Below are positions 57,160 through 64,000 of a DNA stretch of 64,000 nucleotides, in pieces. A program made the position numbers and the translations under genes. Within the stretch, counting starts at the first letter, position 1; each line of letters opens with the position of its first letter. This stretch comes from Flexivirga endophytica. GTDB taxonomy: Bacteria > Actinomycetota > Actinomycetes > Actinomycetales > Dermatophilaceae. The notes beneath the pieces were generated by a model. It ran no database searches, had not been told where the DNA came from, and saw only the letters and a list, made by a program, of their open reading frames with translations. The stretch is from assembly GCF_014640635.1 (NCBI RefSeq), contig NZ_BMHI01000003.1, positions 186,001 through 250,000 on the forward strand. The letters are read 5' to 3'.

Positions 57160-57246
57160 ACCTATGTCGGCGCTGACGTCCGCACAGCCGCGGACCGCCT
57201 CCGGCTCTAAGCGCTCCCTCAGCAGCGCTCACGTACGCTTGCGCCC

Positions 57247-57900
57247 GTGATGCACTCCCTCGGCCCGAGTTTCATGGACCCGACCTATCTGCTCGATCAG
57301 TTCGGGGGCGCCTTCTTCGTCATCGCTCTGTTGATCGTCTTCATCGAGTGCGGTGTGCTCTTCCCGATCCTGCCGGGCGACTCGCTGCTGTTCGCGATCG
57401 GCCTGTTCAGCTCCAGCGCGAAGTACAACTTCCACGTGCCGCTCTACGTGTCGGTGCCGCTGCTGATGATCGTCGCCTTCGCCGGCAACGTCGTCGGCTA
57501 CGAGATCGGCCGCGCGGTCGGAAAGCCGATCTACGAGCGGGACGGCCGAATCCTCAAGAAGGAGTACTTCGAGAAGACCAACGCGTTCTTCGACAAGCAC
57601 GGCAACAAGGCGCTGGTGATCGGCCGGTTCGTGCCGATCGTGCGCACTTTCATCACCCTGGTCGCGGGCGCGGGCCGGATGGATCGCAAGCGTTTCTTCA
57701 CCTGGAGCGCGGTCGGCGCCGTTCTGTGGGTCGGCATCGTCGTGGCCGCCGGCGTCGTGCTAGGCAAGGCATTCCCCGGCCTCGGCGACAAGATCGACAT
57801 CGCGATCATGGTCGTGGTGATCATCTCGGTGATCCCGATGGCCTACGAATACCTCAAGCACCGCCGCGAGAAGGCTGCAGCGGCTCCGGCCGGCGAGTAG
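57247..57900 (+). CDS. DedA-family membrane protein
   Basis: 217 aa, GTG at 57247 or ATG at 57250. VFIECGVLFPILPGDSLLFAIG, the GNVVGYEIGRAVG segment and ALVIGRFVPIVRTFITLVAGAGRM are conserved DedA/SNARE-associated blocks. The family includes flippases for polyprenyl phosphate or phospholipids and supports envelope integrity. Neighbourhood to fbaA is conserved in actinobacteria, here with other genes between. Its 3' end overlaps the convergent MFS gene by 47 bp. No clear ribosome binding site is visible. Confidence 0.93.
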   Translation: MMHSLGPSFMDPTYLLDQFGGAFFVIALLIVFIECGVLFPILPGDSLLFAIGLFSSSAKYNFHVPLYVSVPLLMIVAFAGNVVGYEIGRAVGKPIYERDGRILKKEYFEKTNAFFDKHGNKALVIGRFVPIVRTFITLVAGAGRMDRKRFFTWSAVGAVLWVGIVVAAGVVLGKAFPGLGDKIDIAIMVVVIISVIPMAYEYLKHRREKAAAAPAGE

Positions 57901-59104
57901 TCCCAGGACCGTCGTCACGCACTCGCGCCAGCACCCGGGGTGCGGCGAGCAGCACCACGACGACCGCGACGGCACCGGCGGCCACGAACGTATGCCGGGC
58001 ACCCACCGCCGCGCCGATGCTGCCGACCACCACCAGTGACGTGATGCTGGCTGCCTGCAGCACGCCATTTACCGCCGAACTCACCCGTCCGCGAAACTCC
58101 TCCGGACTGCGCAGAATGAACAACGCGCCGAAACAGGAGTTCATCACCGCCGCCGCAACCCCGATGCCGAACACCACGATGAGGAACAACCAGAACCACG
58201 GTGTCAGGCCACAGATCAGGATGCACACCGCCAGCCCGAGGAAGCCGCCGAGGACCGCCCGCACGCGTCGCCCGTCGGACGCGATCCGCCCGGCCAGCAC
58301 GGCACCCGGTACGGCGCCCGCGACCATCACCAGGTCGGCGAGTCCGTACCACTGCGCCGACATCCCGAGGTCGTCGCGCACCAGGAACACCTCGACCACG
58401 TTGGTGCCCATGAGCATCCCGACGATCGGGATCGAGGCCAGCAACAACGGCCAGACCACCGGGTCCGCGCGCAGCACACGCAACCCGTCCCGCCAGTCCG
58501 AGCGCACGCGATCGGCAGCACTCGCACCGCCCCGCCGCGTCCGTACCCCGTATGCCGCCACCGCCAACGCCGCAAAGGTGGCCACATCGGCCAGGACCGC
58601 GACCCGCATCCCGGCCACGCCGTACGCCAGCCCGCCGAACGCCGCGCCCACCGGCACCAAGGTCTGCGCCAGACCCTGGTTCAGCGCGACGAGGCGCCCG
58701 ACCTCGTCCTGGCCGACGAGTCGCGGCGTCAGCCCGGACCAGGTCGGCGAGACCACCGCCTGCGCCGTCTGCAGGACCGCTACGAGCAGGTAGACCATCG
58801 GCAGGGCCGGGTCGGCGGCCAGCGCGAGGCACGCCAGAGCCTGCGTCGTGAGTGCGACAACGAGAACCCACCGCGAGTCATACGCGTCTGCGATGCGGCC
58901 GGCCAACCCGATCAACGCCACCAGCGGCGCCGCCTCGACCACCATCAGGCCGGTCACCGCGAGCGCGCCATAACCCTCGTCGTGCAGGTGCAGCAGCAGG
59001 ACGACGGTCAGCATGCCGTCACCGACCAGCGAAAGCGCTCGTCCGGGCACCACGATCCGCACGTCGCGGTGCCGCCATACCGATCCCTGAAGGTGTTCTT
59101 TCAT
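57854..59104 (-). CDS. Major facilitator superfamily transporter (EntS/MdtH-like)
   Basis: 416 aa, about 12 membrane segments, with the MFS loop motif GRIADAYDSRWVLV and the repeat GRIASDGRRVRAVLGG. Closest in appearance to the MFS_3/EntS group of drug or siderophore exporters; substrate unknown. The C-terminal ~16 codons overlap the DedA gene antisense. A TATGAA-N8-TTCATA palindrome covers the promoter just upstream of the ATG at 59104, so expression is probably repressor-controlled. Confidence 0.88.
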   Translation of the reverse strand: MKEHLQGSVWRHRDVRIVVPGRALSLVGDGMLTVVLLLHLHDEGYGALAVTGLMVVEAAPLVALIGLAGRIADAYDSRWVLVVALTTQALACLALAADPALPMVYLLVAVLQTAQAVVSPTWSGLTPRLVGQDEVGRLVALNQGLAQTLVPVGAAFGGLAYGVAGMRVAVLADVATFAALAVAAYGVRTRRGGASAADRVRSDWRDGLRVLRADPVVWPLLLASIPIVGMLMGTNVVEVFLVRDDLGMSAQWYGLADLVMVAGAVPGAVLAGRIASDGRRVRAVLGGFLGLAVCILICGLTPWFWLFLIVVFGIGVAAAVMNSCFGALFILRSPEEFRGRVSSAVNGVLQAASITSLVVVGSIGAAVGARHTFVAAGAVAVVVVLLAAPRVLARVRDDGPGTTRRPEPLQPSRGGA

Positions 59105-59107
59105 ATT

Positions 59108-59127
59108 TATGAAACTACTGCTTCATA
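59108..59127. promoter_or_regulatory. AT-rich palindromic operator upstream of the MFS gene
   Basis: TATGAA-ACTACTGC-TTCATA, 6-bp arms with 8-bp spacer, ends 4 bp before the MFS start codon. Its AT-richness stands out. ArsR- or PadR-type repressors use such sites; none is encoded adjacent. Confidence 0.5.
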
Positions 59128-59150
59128 CTTGCCGGTCCAGCAACGCACAC

Positions 59151-59192
59151 GAAGGCGGTCCGACCTTCCCCCTGAAAGGTCGGACCGCCTTC
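59151..59192. terminator. Terminator after the DUF2339 gene
   Basis: GAAGGCGGTCCGACCTT (59151-59167) and its exact complement (59176-59192), 17-bp arms with an 8-nt loop, lie 24 bp beyond the DUF2339 stop on the minus strand. It insulates the MFS gene. Confidence 0.88.
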
Positions 59193-59215
59193 GGTCCTCG
59201 AGGTACTGCTGGTGA

Positions 59216-60955
59216 TCAGTGCTGCGCGACGGGCGCCGCCTTGTCACCTCCGCGCATCCGGGCATACGCCTGCGCGTAACGCGAGCCGGCGAACAGCAGC
59301 ACCAGACCGACCACGATGAAGGTGGCCGCGCGGGTCGCGCCGCTCATCGCCTGCAGGTCGAAGAGGAACAATTTGGCGATGGAACAGCCGGTGAGCAGCA
59401 GACCGGCGCCGAGCGACGCGGCGCCATACCGCGGAAGGCGGATGCCGAGGCCCATCAGGAACATCGCCACCGACACCCACAGGACCGTCACGCCGAGGTG
59501 TGCGGTGTGGAAGCCGGCCGTCCCGGCGACCGATGAACCGAAGGAGACGAACGCAGCGGTCGCGCCATACAGACCGACCACACCGGCACCCACCGCGGCG
59601 ATCGTCGGCCGCACCTGGAGCGCCGAGCCCATCAGCGCCTGAGCCGCGAGCACCGCCCAGGTGGCCAGCAGCACGCCGCCGATCATCGTGGCGTGCGACA
59701 GCTCGACGTCGGCGCGACCGGCGAACGCCAGGGCGGCCGGGTTGGCGAAGTAGATGTATGCCGCGCCGCCAACGACGCCGAAGGCCAGCCCGAAGACGGT
59801 GGTGACGATCGACTTCGAGGAAACCGCGATCGCCGTGACCAGCAGGCCGGGCAGGAGCAACAGGACCGGCAACCACGAGCCGTCCGTGAAGACGAACGCG
59901 GACTCCATCGCGAGGAGGCCGGCGACGCCACCGAGGGCGATGCGACGAACGGTGCCGAGCTGCGGGACGGCGAACGCGACGGCGGCCATCACGGCCGCAA
60001 CGGCACCACCGGTGAGGACCGCGACCGGACGGTCGAGATGGCTGAGTTGAGCGGCGATCGGCAACACGGCGCTCGCGAAACACGCGGCATGCAACTCGTC
60101 GTCCTTACCGATCGAGACGACCAACGACAGCATGCCGAGACCGGCGATGGTCAGCACCGCAGGCAGGGACGAGATCGACCGGAACTCCGAGATGTAGACC
60201 AGCGCGACGCCCACGGCGGGCAGGGTGCGGACGAAGCCGAGGTAACACCAGCCACGCAACCGCTCGGGCCAGACGCCGGCGGCTTGCAGGATCACCAGGA
60301 ACCACACCAGCGACAGCGTCACGCCACCGGTGAGCACCGGCGCCAGCGACGCGACGGCCACGGTGACCGTGATCGCGAGCAACTCGGATCGCCAGTGAAC
60401 GGCCAGCGCACCGGCGGCGCCGGCGATGACACCGGCGAGCGCCAGTCCGGCGAGTGCCGGGAGCCATTCGTAGAAGCTGGTCATCGCGACGGTGACGATG
60501 AACAGGCCGGCGATGCCGGTGCCGGCGAGCGCGGTGCCGCCGATGCTGCCACCGGGTCGTCCGTGCACTCGCAGCGCCGCGGCGATCAGCGCAACCGACA
60601 GGGCCGCGCCACCACCGACACGCACCTGCGGATTCAACAGGCCCGCGCGGGCTGCGATCACCAGCAGCATGACGACGCCGATGAGGGTGATGGCGCCACC
60701 GGCGAGGACCAGCAGCTTGCTGACGACGCCCTCACGTTGCCACCAGGGCGCCTTGTGCGGCTTCATCACCGGCGGTCGCACGGGGTACGGCGGCAGTGCA
60801 GGGCGCGGCATGGCAGGTCCCGCGCCGCCCTGTTGGTAGGGAGACGCGGGACCTGCGAACGGGTTGGTCGGGTGCGGACCCGGCCGACCGGGGAACTGGT
60901 TGGCCGGGGGCACGCCCGGCCCATTGGGACCTGGATTCTGCGGTGTCGTGTTCAT
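59216..60955 (-). CDS. DUF2339-like polytopic membrane protein
   Basis: 579 aa. The first ~70 residues are Pro, Gly and Asn-rich and disordered, followed by PWWQREGVVSKLLVLAGGAITLIGVVMLL, the usual start of DUF2339 membrane proteins, then about 14 more membrane segments rich in Ala, Gly and Val. The C-terminus is cytoplasmic and basic. No catalytic motif is visible; function unknown. Divergent from the MDR oxidoreductase gene across 223 bp. Confidence 0.85.
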   Translation of the reverse strand: MNTTPQNPGPNGPGVPPANQFPGRPGPHPTNPFAGPASPYQQGGAGPAMPRPALPPYPVRPPVMKPHKAPWWQREGVVSKLLVLAGGAITLIGVVMLLVIAARAGLLNPQVRVGGGAALSVALIAAALRVHGRPGGSIGGTALAGTGIAGLFIVTVAMTSFYEWLPALAGLALAGVIAGAAGALAVHWRSELLAITVTVAVASLAPVLTGGVTLSLVWFLVILQAAGVWPERLRGWCYLGFVRTLPAVGVALVYISEFRSISSLPAVLTIAGLGMLSLVVSIGKDDELHAACFASAVLPIAAQLSHLDRPVAVLTGGAVAAVMAAVAFAVPQLGTVRRIALGGVAGLLAMESAFVFTDGSWLPVLLLLPGLLVTAIAVSSKSIVTTVFGLAFGVVGGAAYIYFANPAALAFAGRADVELSHATMIGGVLLATWAVLAAQALMGSALQVRPTIAAVGAGVVGLYGATAAFVSFGSSVAGTAGFHTAHLGVTVLWVSVAMFLMGLGIRLPRYGAASLGAGLLLTGCSIAKLFLFDLQAMSGATRAATFIVVGLVLLFAGSRYAQAYARMRGGDKAAPVAQH

Positions 60956-61178
60956 GTCCCCAAGCCTGGTTCGGCGCGGCCCCGGGAGCCTGCGTACGAC
61001 TACTCAGCAGGCGTGGGGATTGTCGGCAACGGCGACCCGTGCAGAGTCACGCGCGTCGCCCGTGGGCGGACCCGCTCGTGTTCGGGCCGAAACGGCCGCG
61101 GATACAGTCGGCGGCAAGCGGCCCACGGCATCCGGGCACCCACCAGGCGAAGGCAACAGGACAAGGACGGCATACCCA

Positions 61179-62213
61179 GTGACCACTACGACACAGATCC
61201 GGCTGGCCGCACGGCCGGTGGGCGAGCCGCAGGACACCGACTTCGAGTTCGTGACGACCGACCTCCCGGAGCTCGCCGACGGACAGGTGCTCCTGCGGAC
61301 CATCTACCTGTCCCTCGACCCCTACATGCGCGGACGCATGAGCGCCGCCAAGTCGTATGCCGAGCCGGTCGAGGTCGGTGACGTGATGGTCGGCGGCACG
61401 GTGTGCGAGGTGATGGAGTCCCGCTCGCCCGAGCGTGCCGTCGGCGACATCGTCCTCGCCTACACGGGCTGGCAGACGTATGCCGTCGCCGGCGCGCGCC
61501 ATACCCGCAAGCTCGACCCGCAGGCTGCGCCGATCTCGACGGCGCTGGGTGTGCTCGGTATGCCGGGCTTCACGGCATACGCCGGACTGTTGGCGATCGG
61601 CCGGCCGCAACCGGGCGAGACCGTGGCGGTCGCCGCGGCGACGGGGCCGGTCGGTTCGGCGGTCGGACAGATCGCCAAGGTGAAGGGCGCCCGGGCTGTG
61701 GGCATCGCCGGCAGGCCGGACAAGTGCCGTGCGTTGATCGAGGAGTTCGGCTTCGACGCGGCCGTCGACCACCGGTCCGAGTCCTTCCGCGAGGAACTGG
61801 CGGAGACGACACCCGATGGCGTCGACGTCTACTTCGAGAACGTCGCAGGCCCGGTGGGTGCGGCGGTCACGCGCCGGCTCAACAAGTTCGCGCGGGTCCC
61901 GGTCTGCGGCCTGGTCGCCAACTACAACGCGACACAGGCGCCCGAGGGTCCGGACCAACTGCCCGCCTACCTGGGCGCGATCCTCACGCTGAGCCTGACC
62001 GTGCGCGGCTTCATCCAGAGCGAATTCGTCCCGACGCATCACGACGACTTCCTGCGGGACATGGCCGGCTGGATCGCCGACGGCTCGGTGCGCTACCGCG
62101 AGGACGTCGTCGACGGTCTGGACAACACCCTGGAAACCTTCCGCGGGCTGCTCGCCGGCCGGAACTTCGGCAAGTCGCTGGTGCGGGTCGGCACGGATCC
62201 GACGATCGCCTGA
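61179..62213 (+). CDS. NADP-dependent MDR-family oxidoreductase (CurA/leukotriene B4 dehydrogenase-like)
   Basis: 344 aa from the GTG at 61179 with AAGGACGG upstream; the frame from 60864 has no family residues. YLSLDPYMRGRM is the hallmark of this zinc-free MDR group; VAAATGPVGSAVGQIAK is the nucleotide-binding loop; VDVYFENVAGPVG and the C-terminal GRNFGKSLVRVG are typical. It reduces alpha,beta-unsaturated carbonyls with NADPH. Single gene, divergent from the DUF2339 gene. Confidence 0.94.
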   Translation: MTTTTQIRLAARPVGEPQDTDFEFVTTDLPELADGQVLLRTIYLSLDPYMRGRMSAAKSYAEPVEVGDVMVGGTVCEVMESRSPERAVGDIVLAYTGWQTYAVAGARHTRKLDPQAAPISTALGVLGMPGFTAYAGLLAIGRPQPGETVAVAAATGPVGSAVGQIAKVKGARAVGIAGRPDKCRALIEEFGFDAAVDHRSESFREELAETTPDGVDVYFENVAGPVGAAVTRRLNKFARVPVCGLVANYNATQAPEGPDQLPAYLGAILTLSLTVRGFIQSEFVPTHHDDFLRDMAGWIADGSVRYREDVVDGLDNTLETFRGLLAGRNFGKSLVRVGTDPTIA

Positions 62214-62243
62214 CGGATGCTGACCGGCGAATCCTGAGTCCAC

Positions 62244-62900
62244 TCAGTCGAGTTCGTGCTCGATCGCGTAGCGCGTGAGCTCGATGCGGTTGGACAACTG
62301 CAGCTTGCGCAGCGTGGCCTGCACGTGGTTCTCGACGGTGCGGTGGCTGACATCGAGCCGGCGCCCGATCTGCTTGGCGCTCAGGCCCTTCGCGACCAGT
62401 CGCAGCACTTCGAGCTCCCGGGGCGTCAGGCTCGGGGTGGGCTCCGCGCCGACGGGGGTGGGCTCGCTCGCCATACGGCGGTATTCGCCGAGGACGAGCC
62501 CCGCGAGGCCCGGCGTGAAGACCGCCTGCCCCTGCGCCGTGGCGTTGACCGCGTCGAGCAGTTCGGTAGCCGACGCGCTCTTGACGAGGTATCCACAGGC
62601 ACCCGCCTTCACCGCTTGCAACACATCGTCCCGCTCGGAGGAGGCCGACAGCACCAGCACGTTCGCCTGCGGTGCCACCTCGAGCACCCGTGCCGTCGCA
62701 TCCGCACCGTTGCCGTCCGGGAGCTGCATGTCCATCAGCACGACCTGCGGCTGAGTGGCCTGCGCCCGGGTCGCGGCGGCCGCCACGCTGTCGGCGGTCG
62801 CGACGACCTGGAAACCGGCACTCTCGAGGTCGCGACTGACGCCGTCGCGCCACATCGGGTGGTCGTCCACGACCATGATCGTCGTTGCGTCGTCAGTCAC
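62244..62900 (-). CDS. NarL/LuxR-family response regulator
   Basis: 218 aa from the GTG at 62900 (AGGATGG upstream); an ATG at 62909 would add three residues. Receiver domain with VVDDHPMWRDGV (acidic pocket), LMDMQLPDGNG (phospho-Asp) and VKSA (Lys), then a GerE HTH (LTPRELEVLRLVAKGLSAKQ, RTVENHVQATLRKL). It overlaps the partner kinase gene by 8 bp. Looks like MacR of the MacSR family. Targets unknown. Confidence 0.94.
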   Translation of the reverse strand: MTDDATTIMVVDDHPMWRDGVSRDLESAGFQVVATADSVAAAATRAQATQPQVVLMDMQLPDGNGADATARVLEVAPQANVLVLSASSERDDVLQAVKAGACGYLVKSASATELLDAVNATAQGQAVFTPGLAGLVLGEYRRMASEPTPVGAEPTPSLTPRELEVLRLVAKGLSAKQIGRRLDVSHRTVENHVQATLRKLQLSNRIELTRYAIEHELD

Positions 62901-64000
62901 GGGCCCCATCCTGCCCGTCCCCTCGCGGCACGTGCAGCTCCCACTCCGTGCCGATGTCGGGCCCGGTATCCAGCAACGCCTCGCCGCCGATGTCGGCCAT
63001 CCGGCCACGGATCGACTTGCTGACTCCCATCCGCCCCTCGGCCTCGGCCTCGCCCAGCCGGCCGTCCGGTATGCCGACTCCGTCGTCGCGGACGGTCAGC
63101 ACGACCTCGTCGCCCAGGTCCTCCAGCAGCACGAAGGCGCGTGCGCCGTCCCCGGCATGGCGCGCGACGTTGTCCAGGATCGTGACGACCACGGCGACCA
63201 GCTCGGTGACCATGGCGTCCGGGAGGTGGATGGCGTCGGCCGGTCCGGAGAACGCGACGTCTGCGGGCAGCACCGCCTGCAGCCGACTGCGCAGCTCGGT
63301 GGTCTCGTCGATGCCCGGCATGGCAGCCTGCCGGCTGATCAGGGTGCGCAACGCCTGCTCCTGCTCCCCCGCGAGACGGCCGAGCTCAGCGGCGTCACCG
63401 TCGAGGTCCGCGCCCCGGCGACGCATCAGCGCCAGCACCTGCAGAGCGCCGTCGTGCACTTCGCGGGCCAGCCGCTCGCGCTCCTTGGTCGCGGCCTGCA
63501 TGCGCACCGCCGCCGACAACTCCTGCTGTGCGCGCGTCACGATCCGCGCGCCGATCCCGAGCGTCACGCCGACGGTCAGCAGGATCGGGGTGGTGGCGTC
63601 CGTGACGACGTTGTGGAACTGCTCCTCGACGCCGAGGCTCAGCAGCGAGAGGCCGACGCCCGTCACGCCGCCGGCGATCGGACCCCACAGCAGCGCGACC
63701 GACACGACCGCGTTGGTCACCCAGAAGGTCGACGGCAGACTCTGATGATGGTGGTAGTACTCCGGCCGTACCACCCACATGGTGGAGGCGATGAGCAGGA
63801 CGGTGATGACGAGCTCGGTGATCACCATCGGCGGCCGGGGCAGCAACTCGAAGGCGTAGACCAGCCCACTCACGCCGGACCAGATCACCAGCAGTGCGAT
63901 CAGCAGCCAGCTGATCAGCGGATGGCTGTATGCCGGGACCCCCGACCCGACCGGCACTTCGGCGTTGACCGACACGACCTGTGCACCGATCGCGTAGGCG
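62893..64000 (-). CDS. MacS-like sensor histidine kinase, C-terminal part (gene runs off the right edge)
   Basis: A start at 63975 (GTG) would give 360 aa, but the frame stays open to the window end with AYAIGAQVVSVNAEV, which resembles the first membrane helix of DUF5931 kinases, so I treat it as truncated by the edge. About five to six membrane segments are followed by a HisKA_3 domain (ERERLAREVHDGALQVLAL) and an ATPase domain (TILDNVARHAGDG, VRDDGVGIPDG). It phosphorylates the regulator encoded next. Signal unknown. Confidence 0.9.
   Translation of the reverse strand, partial: AYAIGAQVVSVNAEVPVGSGVPAYSHPLISWLLIALLVIWSGVSGLVYAFELLPRPPMVITELVITVLLIASTMWVVRPEYYHHHQSLPSTFWVTNAVVSVALLWGPIAGGVTGVGLSLLSLGVEEQFHNVVTDATTPILLTVGVTLGIGARIVTRAQQELSAAVRMQAATKERERLAREVHDGALQVLALMRRRGADLDGDAAELGRLAGEQEQALRTLISRQAAMPGIDETTELRSRLQAVLPADVAFSGPADAIHLPDAMVTELVAVVVTILDNVARHAGDGARAFVLLEDLGDEVVLTVRDDGVGIPDGRLGEAEAEGRMGVSKSIRGRMADIGGEALLDTGPDIGTEWELHVPRGDGQDGARD

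Noticed and set aside
56822-57161. Small minus-strand ORFs of 76 and 83 codons in the gene-free region
   Set aside because: Cys/Arg-rich translations, no ribosome binding sites, and they cross strong hairpins.

Overview
The window is high-GC, gene-dense DNA from an actinobacterium, probably a Micrococcales member near Dermacoccaceae or Intrasporangiaceae. That placement is inferred from codon use, the class I lysyl-tRNA synthetase, WYL, ECF42/DGPF, DUF3151 and DUF5931-type proteins, and the purA / DUF3151 / fbaA / DedA neighbourhood. I see no rRNA, tRNA, CRISPR array, prophage or intact insertion sequence. Both edges cut genes: a CitA/DcuS-type sensor kinase on the left and a MacS-type histidine kinase on the right.

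Layout. 1-4 kb: the sensor kinase, divergent from a NitT/TauT-type ABC importer (ATPase, permease, lipoprotein). 4.1-7.3 kb: panD, an Fpg/Nei glycosylase, an S41 peptidase, and an ArsR regulator with an F420-type oxidoreductase. 7.3-25.1 kb: a peptide and D-amino-acid utilisation island. 25.2-36.6 kb: a TauE-like transporter, purL, purC, csbD, purD, a LuxR-type regulator, a HelD-family motor and chorismate mutase. 36.6-43 kb: a lipoprotein, an ArsR regulator with a CDF metal exporter, class I lysS, small membrane proteins and purA. 43-47.3 kb: dihydroxyacetone kinase dhaK-dhaL-dhaM. 47.4-51.3 kb: a double TerD protein, a second LuxR-type regulator, DUF3151 and fbaA. 51.4-54.5 kb: a histidine phosphatase and an ECF42 sigma factor with three DGPF/YCII proteins. 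54.5-64 kb: a frameshifted NUDIX gene, a SpoU methyltransferase, a WYL regulator, DedA, MFS and DUF2339 membrane proteins, an MDR oxidoreductase and a two-component pair.

The most interesting system is the 7.3-25.1 kb island. An Opp/Dpp-type importer (oppB, a fused oppC-oppD, oppF, and a separate oppA lipoprotein) feeds cytoplasmic hydrolases: an S9 peptidase fused to an S12 beta-lactamase-like domain, a stand-alone S12 paralogue, a class A-like serine hydrolase and a D-aminoacylase. The same operon carries, with 4-bp overlaps, an M20 hydrolase, a COG3375-type GNAT and an N-acylamino acid racemase. These three classes make up the known route that converts D- to L-amino acids irreversibly through N-succinyl intermediates. 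A PucR-type regulator ends the operon. Two divergent promoter regions in the island share a TTCGTCG-N4-CGACGAA palindrome, which suggests common control.

A second theme is dispersed palindromic repeats within or flush against genes. One ~56-bp family has four copies: two are read in frame (purC N-terminus, a dhaM linker) and two lie flush against stop codons (purL/purC, fbaA). A second ~45-50-bp family is read in frame in the S41 peptidase C-terminus, a dhaM linker and the sigma-factor linker. All three internal in-frame insertions sit in inter-domain linkers, much like the protein-coding palindromic elements of Rickettsia.
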